From assembly GCA_963725155.1 (NCBI GenBank), contig CAVRXU010000005.1, positions 558,001 to 622,000 on the forward strand: 64,000 nt of DNA. The letters are read 5' to 3'. The notes beneath the pieces were generated by a model. The model saw only the letters and a list, made by a program, of their open reading frames with translations, was not told where the DNA came from and searched no databases. Every line of letters starts with the position of its first letter. Position 1 is the stretch's first letter. This document shows, piece by piece, positions 17,641 through 26,293 of the stretch. Made by a program: the position numbers and the translations under genes. Origin of the DNA: DATDAH01 sp963725155. GTDB lineage: Bacteria; Actinomycetota; Acidimicrobiia; Acidimicrobiales; DATDAH01.

Positions 17641-19805
17641 CCGACGAGGTCGACACGCACTCACCTCGGTGGGCGGGTGTCGGTCCGGCCCTCGAGATCC
17701 TGGCCCTCTGGGCCCTGGCCGGCGCCCAACCCCTCTTTGACCTGTTCGGCAAGAACGCCGAGTTCTTCCTGGCCTCGGGCACCGGTCCCGGCGAGATCGT
17801 GGCCTTCACCCTGGTCGTCGCCTTCGCCGTCCCGCTGATCCTGATCCTGGCCGAGTCCGTGGTGGCGTTCATCCGGCCGTCGGTCGCCCGGTCCCTGCAC
17901 CGCATCTTCCTCGGCCTCCTGGGCGCGGTCCTCGGTCTCAACGTGGCCCGACAGTTCGACATCGAGGCCGTGCTCCTGGCGTTGGCCTTCGCGGTCGGCT
18001 TCGCCGTCCTGGTGCTGTGGCTCCAGCGTCACGCCATCGCCCGATCCGTCCTGCACTACCTCGGCATCGCCCCGCTGGCCTTCGCCGCCCTGTTCGTGTT
18101 CTCCTCGGAGTCCGGCTCTCTGATCTTCACCGAGGACGCCCAGGTCGTCGAGTTGGAGGAGGGCACGGGCGGCCCGGTGGCCGTGCTCGTCCTCGACGAG
18201 CTCCCGTTGGCCTCCCTCCTCGACCGGAACGGGCACATCAACGCCCAGCGCTTCCCGAACTTCGCCCGGCTGGCCGACTCGTCGACCTGGTATCGCAACG
18301 CGACCTCGGTCAACCCGTCCACCCCGGAGTCGGTGCCGTCGATCCTCACCGGGCAGTTCCCTGAGTCGGGTCGGCTCCCCACCTCCGCCGACCGGCCCAT
18401 CAACATCTTCACGCTCTTGGGGGGCGAGTACCAGGTGGACGCGTTCGAAGGGGTCACCGACCTCTGCCCGGACGTCGTCTGCATCCCCGACGAGCAGCAC
18501 CTGGGCGTCAGCTCGTTCGTCGACGACGTCCTCGGCGCGCTCGGCGACGCGGGAGTGGTCTTCGGCCATCTCACCCTGCCCGGGTCACTCCGTGAGGAGC
18601 TGCCCACCCTCGGCCAGTCGTGGGCCGGCTTCCTGGAGACGCCGGGTGGCGACGACAGCACGACCCCGTCGCCCGAGGACCTGGTCGCGCACGAGCCGGT
18701 GGACGACCGCACCGTGCTGACCGACTTCCTGCACGGCCGGGCCCAGGAAGCCCGGGACCGGGGCGGTCAGGGCCGGGACCTCGTGCCTCTGATCGACGGC
18801 TACAGCGCCGCCCCCGGCACGCTCTTCGTGGGCCACGACCCGTTCATGCCCCACCGGCCATGGCACATCACCCCCACCGGCGCGGCCTACGACACCTCGG
18901 TGGGCGGGGTCACCGCGGGCGAGGAGGAGTGGCCAGACTCACCCGCCTACGTCCGTCGGGTCCTCCAGCGCCACCTGCTCCAGGTCGGCTACGCCGACAC
19001 CCTGCTCGGCCGGCTGCTGGACCGGTTCGAGGCGGCCGGGACCCTCGACGAGGCCACCATCGCCGTCGTGGCCGACCACGGCATGGCCTTCGAGGTCGGT
19101 GGCCGGGCTCGGGACCCGTCGGACAGCAACGTCCAGGAGATCTACCGGGTGCCCTTCTTCATGAAGGCCCCGGGCCAACGGGCCGGTGACGGGCGCATCA
19201 GCGACCGGAACGCGCTACTCGTCGACGTCCTGCCCACGATCATGGACCTCATCGACGTCGAGCCCCCCGACAACGCCGAGTTCGACGGCCAGTCCCTCGT
19301 CGCGGCCGACTTCGATCGGGCCGACGACGACAAGCCTGTCTTCTACGGCAACGGCCCCCGCGTGGTGCCCGGCGACTTCTCCGACGTGGTCCCCGTCGCT
19401 CTGCGCAATGCCGGCTACGTGAACGACGGGGGATGGGTGAGCCTGCTCCAGGTGGGCCAGGCCGGCCACCTCGTGAACCGCGCGGTGGATGCCGTCGAGC
19501 GGACGCGGCCTGTCCCCGGCGAGTGGGAGATCGAGCAGGAGCGATCGCTGCGGGACACGCCCGACGTCCGGGCCCGATCGGTCGCCGTCTCCGGCCAGCT
19601 GACCCTGGACGACGACGAGATCGACCTGCCCAACCAGGTGCTGATCGCCATCGATGGCATCCTGGCGGGCATCGGGGACCTGGACCGGAGCGAAGGGACG
19701 TTCGCGGCGCTCATCGACGAGCGCCGCCTCACCGTGGGCCACCACGACGTCGAGCTCTACCTGCCCACCCAGCGGGGACCCATCCAGCGGATCCTGGAGT
19801 CCTGA
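17637..19805 (+). CDS. Membrane-anchored sulfatase/alkaline-phosphatase superfamily protein
   Basis: A 722-aa protein. Five or so membrane helices in the first 170 residues are followed by an extracytoplasmic alkaline-phosphatase-fold domain: VAVLVLDELPLASLL (first metal Asp), a Thr/Ser nucleophile region NATSVNPSTPESVPSILTG, GHDPFMPHRPW and VVADHGMAF (metal Asp-His). The layout resembles phosphoglycerol or phosphoethanolamine transferases and LTA-synthase-like enzymes. It could add or remove a phosphate- or sulfate-linked group on an envelope glycan. It is coupled to the upstream methyltransferase by GTGA overlap, and a sulfotransferase follows after 7 bp. Confidence 0.82.
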   Translation: MTDEVDTHSPRWAGVGPALEILALWALAGAQPLFDLFGKNAEFFLASGTGPGEIVAFTLVVAFAVPLILILAESVVAFIRPSVARSLHRIFLGLLGAVLGLNVARQFDIEAVLLALAFAVGFAVLVLWLQRHAIARSVLHYLGIAPLAFAALFVFSSESGSLIFTEDAQVVELEEGTGGPVAVLVLDELPLASLLDRNGHINAQRFPNFARLADSSTWYRNATSVNPSTPESVPSILTGQFPESGRLPTSADRPINIFTLLGGEYQVDAFEGVTDLCPDVVCIPDEQHLGVSSFVDDVLGALGDAGVVFGHLTLPGSLREELPTLGQSWAGFLETPGGDDSTTPSPEDLVAHEPVDDRTVLTDFLHGRAQEARDRGGQGRDLVPLIDGYSAAPGTLFVGHDPFMPHRPWHITPTGAAYDTSVGGVTAGEEEWPDSPAYVRRVLQRHLLQVGYADTLLGRLLDRFEAAGTLDEATIAVVADHGMAFEVGGRARDPSDSNVQEIYRVPFFMKAPGQRAGDGRISDRNALLVDVLPTIMDLIDVEPPDNAEFDGQSLVAADFDRADDDKPVFYGNGPRVVPGDFSDVVPVALRNAGYVNDGGWVSLLQVGQAGHLVNRAVDAVERTRPVPGEWEIEQERSLRDTPDVRARSVAVSGQLTLDDDEIDLPNQVLIAIDGILAGIGDLDRSEGTFAALIDERRLTVGHHDVELYLPTQRGPIQRILES

Positions 19806-19812
19806 GGCCACC

Positions 19813-20637
19813 GTGTTCCTCGTGCTCGGCCAGCCCCGATCGGGCACGACGCTGGTGGCGCAGTGCCTCAACGGTCACCCCGATCTGGTCCTGCCCGACG
19901 AGACCGACCTGGTCGTCCCGCTGGCCTTCCTGGTCGACCGGATCGACGACCAGGCCCTCGGCCGGGAGCTGGCCACGACCCTGATCACCCGTAGCCGGCG
20001 CTTTGCGGCCAGCATCGGGGAGTACCTCGACGCCGAGCGCGTGGCGGCGGTGGTCCGAGCCGCCCCATGGACGCTGAACGGGATCTTGACCGACCTCTAC
20101 GCCGCGTTGGCCGAGGCGGGCGGTGGGCGTCTCGGTGGGGACAAGTCGCCCAACGACCTGAAGTTCCAGCGCATCCTGCTGACCGCCAGGCTCTACGGCC
20201 CCAATCTGCCGGTCGTTCACGTGGTGCGCGACGTCCGGGACGTGATGGCCTCGTTTCGGGAGCTGGGCTGGGCCGAGGGCGTACCCGAGGGCCTGGTCCG
20301 CTTCTGGGTGGCCAACAACCTCCTGGTCCAGGCCAGCGTGCCCCGCCAGGAGAGCCCCTACCTGCTCGTCCGCTACGAGGATGTGGTCGCCGACCCCGAA
20401 CGCGAGTTTCGCCGCATCTGTGACCTGCTCGAGGTCGACTGGGACCCGGCCATGATCGACGACGAGCGCCGCTACCAGCAGTTCGTCGGGCACCGTGAGA
20501 TCGGCCAGCACGCCCGGACCTTCCAGCCGATCAGTCGGTCTCGCGTCGGTCGCCACCGCGAAGCGTTCGATCCCGAGACCCTGGCCCACATCACCACCCT
20601 CGCGCAGGAGGGCCTGACGGCCTTCGGCTACGAGTAG
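19813..20637 (+). CDS. Sulfotransferase family protein
   Basis: About 274 aa. It has the PAPS 5'-phosphosulfate loop LGQPRSGTTLVAQCL (about 5-19) and the 3'-phosphate region VVHVVRDVRDVMASF. The RSGTT variant is typical of bacterial Sulfotransfer_3-type proteins. The GTG at 19813 places the loop at the very N-terminus, as expected; the frame upstream lies inside the previous gene. It is probably the last gene of the unit that begins at 15983, ending at a strong hairpin. It likely sulfates a surface sugar. Confidence 0.85.
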   Translation: MFLVLGQPRSGTTLVAQCLNGHPDLVLPDETDLVVPLAFLVDRIDDQALGRELATTLITRSRRFAASIGEYLDAERVAAVVRAAPWTLNGILTDLYAALAEAGGGRLGGDKSPNDLKFQRILLTARLYGPNLPVVHVVRDVRDVMASFRELGWAEGVPEGLVRFWVANNLLVQASVPRQESPYLLVRYEDVVADPEREFRRICDLLEVDWDPAMIDDERRYQQFVGHREIGQHARTFQPISRSRVGRHREAFDPETLAHITTLAQEGLTAFGYE

Positions 20638-20691
20638 CCGTTCTGGAACCGGGAACTCGTGACCGACCGCGAGATTCAGGTTCCAGAACGG
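20638..20691. terminator. Bidirectional terminator hairpin between sulfotransferase and meaB
   Basis: A perfect 13-bp inverted repeat, CCGTTCTGGAACC (20638-20650) and GGTTCCAGAACGG (20679-20691), with a 28-nt loop. It starts right after the sulfotransferase stop, and its right arm overlaps the last codons of meaB. Its position between convergent genes suits a two-way terminator. Confidence 0.6.
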
Positions 20692-21638
20692 AAGCGCTCC
20701 AGCAGCTGGCCGGCGGCGGCGGCGGGGGAGAGGGTGCCGGCGGTGACCTGGGCTTCCAGGTCGGGGGCCAGATCGGCGACCGTGGCGTCCGTACGCAGCT
20801 CGTCGAGCAGGGACTCGCGCACTTCGTCCCACAGCCAGTTGCGGGCCTGGGCCGAGCGCCGCTCGGCCTGTTCCCCCGAGGCCGACCGGCGATCGTGCAC
20901 CTCGGCGACAGCAACCCAGGCCTCGTCGATGCCCTCGCCGGTGAACGCCGAGCAGCTCACCACCGGCGGAGGCTCGGCCCCGTGCAGCAGGTGCACGGCG
21001 TGCCGGTGGTCGGCGGTCGTGCGGTTGGCCGCAGGCACGAGGTCGCCGTCGGCCTTGGTGACCACGACCACGTCGGCCAGCTCCATGATCCCGCGCTTGA
21101 TGCCCTGCAGCTCGTCGCCTCCGGCCGGGGGCACGAGCAGGACGAAGACATCCACCAACTCGGCCACGGCGACGTCGGACTGCCCGGAGCCCACGGTCTC
21201 CACGATGACCACGTCGAAGCCGGCGGCCTCGCAGAGGAGGAGAGCTTCCCGGGTCCGGCGGGCCACGCCGCCCACCGTGCGCCCGGACGGTGACGGGCGG
21301 ATGAAGGCCTCGTCGCGTCGCGCCAACTCGCCCATGCGCGTCTTGTCGCCGAGGATCGACCCCCCCGAGCGGGTGCTGGAGGGGTCCACGGCCAGCACGG
21401 CGACCCGGTGACCGGCCTCGACCAGATGCAGGCCGAGGACCTCGATGAACGTCGATTTTCCGGCGCCGGGCTGGCCGGTGACGCCGACCCGGACCGCGCC
21501 GCCCGAGGCGGGGAGGAGCTCTTCGACGAGGGCGACGGCCTCCGCCCGGTGGTCGGGGCGGACGGACTCGACCAGGGTGATCCCCTGGGCCAGGGCCCGC
21601 CGGTCACCGGCGAGGATGGCCTCCGCCGTCGTCGCCAT
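20676..21638 (-). CDS. meaB: Methylmalonyl-CoA mutase-associated GTPase MeaB
   Basis: A G3E-type P-loop GTPase that loads and protects the cobalamin cofactor of methylmalonyl-CoA mutase. The 320-aa protein has Walker A GVTGQPGAGKST (52-63), DPSSTRSGGSILGDKTRM, the VETVGSGQSD switch region and VVTKAD as the guanine-specificity motif. The length matches MeaB/ArgK. It starts 10 bp after the mutase gene ends, so the two form one operon. Confidence 0.95.
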   Translation of the reverse strand: MATTAEAILAGDRRALAQGITLVESVRPDHRAEAVALVEELLPASGGAVRVGVTGQPGAGKSTFIEVLGLHLVEAGHRVAVLAVDPSSTRSGGSILGDKTRMGELARRDEAFIRPSPSGRTVGGVARRTREALLLCEAAGFDVVIVETVGSGQSDVAVAELVDVFVLLVPPAGGDELQGIKRGIMELADVVVVTKADGDLVPAANRTTADHRHAVHLLHGAEPPPVVSCSAFTGEGIDEAWVAVAEVHDRRSASGEQAERRSAQARNWLWDEVRESLLDELRTDATVADLAPDLEAQVTAGTLSPAAAAGQLLERFRSGT

Positions 21639-21648
21639 GGTGTGGCTA

Positions 21649-23775
21649 CTAGGCCTGGTCGAGGAGCTCGAGCACCCGCAGGGCGGCCTTGGGGATGTTG
21701 GTCCCCGGACCGAAGACGGCGGCCACCCCGGCCTCGTGGAGCTTGGCGTGGTCGCCGGGTGGGATGACCCCTCCGCACACCACCAGGACCTCGCCCGCGC
21801 CCGCGGCCCGCAGCTCGTCGATGAGCTGGGGAACCAGGGTCTTGTGGCCGGCCGCCTGGCTGGACACGCCCACGACGTGGACGTCGTTCTCGACGGCGTC
21901 GCGTGCGGCCTCCGCCGGCGTCTGGAACAGCGGGCCGACGTCGACGTCGAAGCCCAGATCCGCAAAGGCGGTGGCGATGACCTTGGCACCGCGGTCGTGG
22001 CCGTCCTGGCCCATCTTGACGACCAGCATCCGGGGTCGGCGGCCGCGCGCCGCGGCGAATGCCTCCACGGCGGCCTGCGCCGTCTCGAAGTCCTCGAAGC
22101 CCTCCGCGGCTGCACCGTAGACGCCTGAGATCGAGCGGATCTCGGCCTTGTGGCGGCCGAACACCTCCTCCATCGCGTCGGACATCTCCCCCACGGTGGC
22201 CCGGGCCCGGGCCGCGTCGATGCACAGGGCGAGCAGGTCCCCGTCGCCCCGAGCGCCTGCGGTGAGGGCTTCGAGCGCGGCGCGGGTCGCCTCATCGTCC
22301 CGGTCGGCCCGGACTCGTGCGAGCCGCTCGATCTGCTGGCGGCGGACGTCGGTGTTGTCGATGTCGAGGACATCGACTTGGTCGGGGTGTTCGGCCACGT
22401 ACTGGTTGACGCCGACGACGACCTCGTCGCCCCGGTCCACCCGCGCCTGACGTCGGGCGGCGCTCTCCTCGATGCGCAACTTGGGCATGCCTGAGGCGAC
22501 GGCTTCGGTCATGCCCCCCAGCTCCTCGACCTCCTCGATGAGGGCCCACGCCTTGCCGGCCAGGTCGTGGGTCAGCTTCTCGACGTAGTAGCTGCCGGCC
22601 AGGGGGTCGACGACGTGGGGCACGCCCGTCTCCTCGGCCAGGATGAGCTGGGTGTTGCGGGCGATCTTGGCCGAGAAGTCGGTGGGCAGGCCCAGGGCCT
22701 CGTCGAAGGCATTGGTGTGCAGGCTCTGGGTGCCGCCCAACACCGCGGCCAGGGCCTCGTACGCGGTGCGGACGATGTTGTTGTAGGGGTCCTGCTCGGT
22801 GAGGGAGACGCCCGAGGTCTGGCAGTGGGTGCGCAGCATCAGGGACTTCTCGTCCTTCGGGTCGAAGCGTTCCATCACCCGGGCCCAGAGCAGGCGGGCC
22901 GCCCGCAGCTTCGCCACCTCCATGAACAGGTTCATGCCGATGGCGAAGAAGAACGAGAGCCGAGGGGCGAAGGCGTCCACGTCGAGGCCCCGGGCGTGGG
23001 CCGTCCGGACGTACTCGAGGCCGTCGGCGATGGTGAAGGCCAGCTCCTGGTCGGCGGTCGCCCCCGCCTCCTGCATGTGGTAGCCGGAGATGGAGATCGA
23101 GTTGAAGCGGGGCATGTGCGTGGCCGTGTGCTCGATGATGTCGGCCACGATCCGCATGCTCGGCGCCGGCGGGTAGATGTAGGTGTTGCGGACCATGAAC
23201 TCCTTGAGGATGTCGTTCTGGATGGTCCCGCTGAGCTGGCTCTGGGCCACGCCCTGCTCCTCGGCCGACACCACGTAGCAGGCCAGCACGGGGAGCACGG
23301 CCCCGTTCATGGTCATGGAGACGCTGACCTCGTCCAGGGGGATGCCGGCGAAGAGGATGTTGGTGTCCTCGACCGAGTCGATGGCCACACCGGCCATGCC
23401 GACATCGCCCTCCACCCGGGGGTGGTCCGAGTCATAGCCCCGATGGGTGGCGAGGTCGAAGGCCACCGACAGCCCGGTCTGGCCCGCGGCCAGGTTGCGC
23501 TGGTAGAAGGCGTTGGACTCCTCGGCGGTCGAGAATCCGCCGTACTGGCGGAGGGTCCAGGGCCGGTTGGCGTACATCGTGGCCCGGACACCGCGGACGA
23601 AGGGCGGGAAGCCCGGCAGGCCGCCGAGGTGCTCGACCCCCGTCAGGTCGGCCTCCGTGTAGAGCGGGGTGACGGGGATGCCCTCCGGCGTGGCCCAGGT
23701 CAGGTCGTCGGGGCTGGTGCCCCGCAGCTCCTTCTCGGCCCGGGCGCGCCAGGCATCGGGATCAGGTGTCTCCAT
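21649..23775 (-). CDS. mutA: Methylmalonyl-CoA mutase (B12-dependent)
   Basis: Interconverts L-methylmalonyl-CoA and succinyl-CoA, linking propionyl-CoA to the TCA cycle. The 708-aa protein carries both the catalytic TIM barrel (MYANRPWTLRQYGGFSTAEESN, split here as YANRPWTLRQYGGFS and AEESN; later RGYDSDHPRVEGDVGMAGVA) and the C-terminal cobalamin domain. The axial histidine is H593 in DGHDRG (591-596), and VVGVSSQAAGHKTLVPQL follows. It is a single-subunit form similar in size to Sbm rather than a two-gene MutA/MutB pair. The ATG lies 9 nt after TAACCT. Confidence 0.96.
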   Translation of the reverse strand: METPDPDAWRARAEKELRGTSPDDLTWATPEGIPVTPLYTEADLTGVEHLGGLPGFPPFVRGVRATMYANRPWTLRQYGGFSTAEESNAFYQRNLAAGQTGLSVAFDLATHRGYDSDHPRVEGDVGMAGVAIDSVEDTNILFAGIPLDEVSVSMTMNGAVLPVLACYVVSAEEQGVAQSQLSGTIQNDILKEFMVRNTYIYPPAPSMRIVADIIEHTATHMPRFNSISISGYHMQEAGATADQELAFTIADGLEYVRTAHARGLDVDAFAPRLSFFFAIGMNLFMEVAKLRAARLLWARVMERFDPKDEKSLMLRTHCQTSGVSLTEQDPYNNIVRTAYEALAAVLGGTQSLHTNAFDEALGLPTDFSAKIARNTQLILAEETGVPHVVDPLAGSYYVEKLTHDLAGKAWALIEEVEELGGMTEAVASGMPKLRIEESAARRQARVDRGDEVVVGVNQYVAEHPDQVDVLDIDNTDVRRQQIERLARVRADRDDEATRAALEALTAGARGDGDLLALCIDAARARATVGEMSDAMEEVFGRHKAEIRSISGVYGAAAEGFEDFETAQAAVEAFAAARGRRPRMLVVKMGQDGHDRGAKVIATAFADLGFDVDVGPLFQTPAEAARDAVENDVHVVGVSSQAAGHKTLVPQLIDELRAAGAGEVLVVCGGVIPPGDHAKLHEAGVAAVFGPGTNIPKAALRVLELLDQA

Positions 23776-23784
23776 GCGGCGTCA

Positions 23785-23790
23785 AGGTTA
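23785..23790 (-). promoter_or_regulatory. -10 box for leaderless mutA
   Basis: TAACCT on the minus strand, 9 nt before the ATG at 23775. The 48-bp gap to the divergent gene leaves no room for a cobalamin riboswitch. Confidence 0.5.
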
Positions 23791-23793
23791 CGG

Positions 23794-23807
23794 GGTGGTT
23801 GACCACC
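23794..23807. promoter_or_regulatory. Palindrome between divergent mutA and oxidoreductase genes
   Basis: GGTGGT-tg-ACCACC, a perfect 14-bp palindrome lying between two candidate -10 boxes. It could be a regulator site, but chance is possible in GC-rich DNA. Confidence 0.3.
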
Positions 23808-23811
23808 GCCC

Positions 23812-23817
23812 TAGCCT
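23812..23817 (+). promoter_or_regulatory. -10 box for leaderless FAD oxidoreductase gene
   Basis: TAGCCT, 6 nt before the GTG at 23824. Confidence 0.5.
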
Positions 23818-23823
23818 GCGAAT

Positions 23824-25182
23824 GTGGCGACACGGCTGGTGATCATCGGTGGCGGGCCCGCGGGCAACGCCGCGGCCACACGGGCCGCGACCCTGGGCGC
23901 GCAGGTCACCCTGATCGAGCGGGACATCATCGGCGGCGCCGCCCACCTCTGGGACTGCATCCCCTCCAAGGCCATGATCGCCACGGGCGGTGCGCTGTCG
24001 TACCTGAGCAGGGTCGAGCAGATGGGTCTGCGGGAGGTCGGGGCGGAGGTCGACCTGGAGGCGCTGCGGGAGCGCCTGGTGTCGATCGAGGACCGCCTCG
24101 AGGCGTCGGTCACCGACCTGCTCGGCCGGCAGAAGGTCCGCATCCTCCGGGGGACCGGCCGCCTGACCGGGCCGAACACGGTCCTGGCCGAGACCGAGGA
24201 CGGCGAGATCACCATCCCGGCCGATGCGGTCCTGCTGAGCACGGGCAGCCGACCTCGGATCCCCGACTGGGCCGAGCCCGACGGCGACCGGGTCCTGACG
24301 ACCCGCCAGGCCTACCCGCCGAAGGTCCTGCCCGAGCACGTGGCCGTGGTCGGCTCCGGGGTGACCGGCGTGGAGTTCGTCCACCTCTTCACCTCCATGG
24401 GGTCGAAGGTGACGCTGGTCGTCAGCCGCCAGCAGGTCCTGCCCCAGAAGGACCCCGAGGTCGCCGCCGCCCTCGAGGAGAACTTCCTGTCCCGGGAGGT
24501 GAAGCTCCTGAAAGGGGCCCGAGCGACGGGCGTGGAGCGGGGCGACGACGGGGTCATCGTGCTCTGCGACGACGGGCGCCGAGTCGACTGCTCCCACGTC
24601 CTGCTGGCCATCGGCTCGCTCCCCAACTCCGAGGGGCTGGGCCTGGATGCCGCAGGGGTGGAGAGCGAGGACGGCTACGTCCCCGTCGACCAGCACCTGC
24701 GCTCCAACGTCGGCCACATCTACGCCGCGGGAGACCTGTCCGGGAAGCTGCCCCTGTCCTCGGTGGCGGCCATGCAGGGCCGCAAGATCGCCGACCACGT
24801 CATGGGGCTGCACACCCGGGAGCACCGCCACCTGGACTACGACAAGGCCGCATCGGCCATCTTCACCGAGCCCGAGATCGCCGATGTGGGCCTGGCCGAG
24901 GCCGACGCCTTCGCCATCGGGCGCAAGGTCCGGGTCACGAAGGTCCCGTTCTCGGCCAACGCCAAGGCCATGATCAACGACGCCACACCCGGTTTCGTGA
25001 AGCTGGTCTCTGACCCGGCGACCGGCCAGGTCCTCGGGGGCTCGATCGTCGGCCGCCACGCCGCCGAGCTCATCGCCGTGGTGGCGCTCGCCGTCAGCGC
25101 CGGGCTCACCGTCACCGATCTCGACGACTCGCTCTTCGTCCACCCGACGTTGTCCGAGTCGTTGGCCGAAGCCGCCGACTAG
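23824..25182 (+). CDS. FAD pyridine-nucleotide oxidoreductase lacking the redox disulfide (LpdA-type)
   Basis: A 452-aa protein of the lipoamide-dehydrogenase fold. It has the FAD motif VIIGGGPAGNAAA (6-18), the NAD(P) motif VAVVGSGVTGVEF, YAAGDLSGKLPLSSVA and the C-terminal HPTLSE. The usual CxxxxC active disulfide is broken: residues 38-50 read GAAHLWDCIPSKA, so Cys45 is kept but the first Cys is Ala40. It therefore cannot be a true dihydrolipoamide dehydrogenase. It resembles the mycobacterial LpdA-type and soluble transhydrogenase flavoproteins, probably NAD(P)H:quinone reductases. Confidence 0.85.
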   Translation: MATRLVIIGGGPAGNAAATRAATLGAQVTLIERDIIGGAAHLWDCIPSKAMIATGGALSYLSRVEQMGLREVGAEVDLEALRERLVSIEDRLEASVTDLLGRQKVRILRGTGRLTGPNTVLAETEDGEITIPADAVLLSTGSRPRIPDWAEPDGDRVLTTRQAYPPKVLPEHVAVVGSGVTGVEFVHLFTSMGSKVTLVVSRQQVLPQKDPEVAAALEENFLSREVKLLKGARATGVERGDDGVIVLCDDGRRVDCSHVLLAIGSLPNSEGLGLDAAGVESEDGYVPVDQHLRSNVGHIYAAGDLSGKLPLSSVAAMQGRKIADHVMGLHTREHRHLDYDKAASAIFTEPEIADVGLAEADAFAIGRKVRVTKVPFSANAKAMINDATPGFVKLVSDPATGQVLGGSIVGRHAAELIAVVALAVSAGLTVTDLDDSLFVHPTLSESLAEAAD

Positions 25183-25197
25183 GCGGGCGGCATCGTC

Positions 25198-26265
25198 ATG
25201 GGCGTGCTCGTGCTGGGCATGCATCGCAGCGGGACCTCTGCCCTCACCCGGGTGCTCAACCTGCTCGGCCTCGATGCCGGCCGGGACGTGCTCATGGGAG
25301 CCAGCGAGTCCAACCCGACCGGGCACTGGGAGGTCGAGCGGCTGACGTCGTTCAACGACCGCCTGCTCGACGACCGCGGGGGCCGCTGGTCGGCGCCGCC
25401 GGCCACCGACGGGGCCGCCCTGGCGGCCCTGGCTGACGGTTCCTGGGGTGACGAAGCGGCCGAGCTGCACACCGAGGCGTTCGCCGGCACGCCGTGGGTG
25501 TGGAAGGACCCCCGGGTCAGCCTTCTCTTGCCGTTCTGGCGGGCCGTGCTGACCCGCGACGGCGCGGTCGCGCCCCACGAGGTCGTGGCCCTACGGGACC
25601 CGACCGAGATCGCCGGGTCCCTGGCCGCCCGCGACGACATGGCCCTGGCCTACGGGCTGGCCCTCTGGGAGCGGTACACCCGCACCCTGCTCGGCGACCT
25701 CGACGGTCACCGGGTCTGTTTCGTGCCCTACGAGCGCATGCTCGCCGAACCCGAGACCGTGGCCCGAGAGCTGGTCGCCTTCTGTGTCGACGAGCCCCTG
25801 AGTGACGAGCCCGACCGACTGGCCGCGGTCGTCGACCACCTGGACGGCGGTCACCGCCACCAGACCCCCGTCGACGACGATGTCCTCAGCCCGGCCCAGT
25901 CCGCCCTGGACGAGGCCCTCCTCGAACTGTCCGGGCCCCTCGCGCCCTTCGCCGCCCCGTCCCTGCTTCCGGAGACGGCCAACCTGCAGCTGGCCTTCGA
26001 CGAGGCCAAGCGCCTGTCGTTCTTCCTCGAGGAGACGGACCGGCTGACGCAGCGGGTCGAGGCCCTGGAGGCCGAGCACGAGCGGCAGGTGGCCGCCCTG
26101 CACGCCGAAATCGAGACCCGGTCGGCCGAGGCCTCCGACCTGGCCGAGCAGGTGATGTTGCTCCGGGCCGAGGCCGACGACTACCTCCGCCAGCTGGAGG
26201 AGCTCCGGGGCAAGTTCCCCATCCGGCTGATGACCAAGGCCAAGGGGCTGCTGGACCGAGGTTGA
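25198..26265 (+). CDS. Sulfotransferase family protein with C-terminal coiled coil
   Basis: A 355-aa protein. It has the N-terminal PAPS loop VLGMHRSGTSALTRVLNLLG (about 4-23) and a second region EVVALRDPTEIAGSLAARDD. After the sulfotransferase domain, residues about 260-340 form a long coiled coil (FLEETDRLTQRVEALEAEHE) ending in a basic segment, which may mediate oligomerisation or scaffolding with glycan enzymes. It starts 15 bp after the oxidoreductase and converges with the GT2 at 26294. Confidence 0.83.
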   Translation: MGVLVLGMHRSGTSALTRVLNLLGLDAGRDVLMGASESNPTGHWEVERLTSFNDRLLDDRGGRWSAPPATDGAALAALADGSWGDEAAELHTEAFAGTPWVWKDPRVSLLLPFWRAVLTRDGAVAPHEVVALRDPTEIAGSLAARDDMALAYGLALWERYTRTLLGDLDGHRVCFVPYERMLAEPETVARELVAFCVDEPLSDEPDRLAAVVDHLDGGHRHQTPVDDDVLSPAQSALDEALLELSGPLAPFAAPSLLPETANLQLAFDEAKRLSFFLEETDRLTQRVEALEAEHERQVAALHAEIETRSAEASDLAEQVMLLRAEADDYLRQLEELRGKFPIRLMTKAKGLLDRG

Positions 26266-26293
26266 CGTCGGCCCCGCGCTACGACCCGGAGCG

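Noticed and set aside
15991..17664. A 557-codon minus-strand open frame opposite the methyltransferase
   Set aside because: Third-position bias and the SAM motifs support the plus-strand gene; the antisense translation has no recognisable domain.
20638..20691. Terminal inverted repeats of an insertion sequence
   Set aside because: The arms are only 28 nt apart with no transposase; the position between convergent genes fits a terminator.
23776..23823. Cobalamin riboswitch upstream of methylmalonyl-CoA mutase
   Set aside because: Only 48 bp separate the divergent starts, too short for the roughly 200-nt element, and no conserved B12-box pattern was seen.
23824..25182. Dihydrolipoamide dehydrogenase
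   Set aside because: The first cysteine of the redox pair is Ala40.
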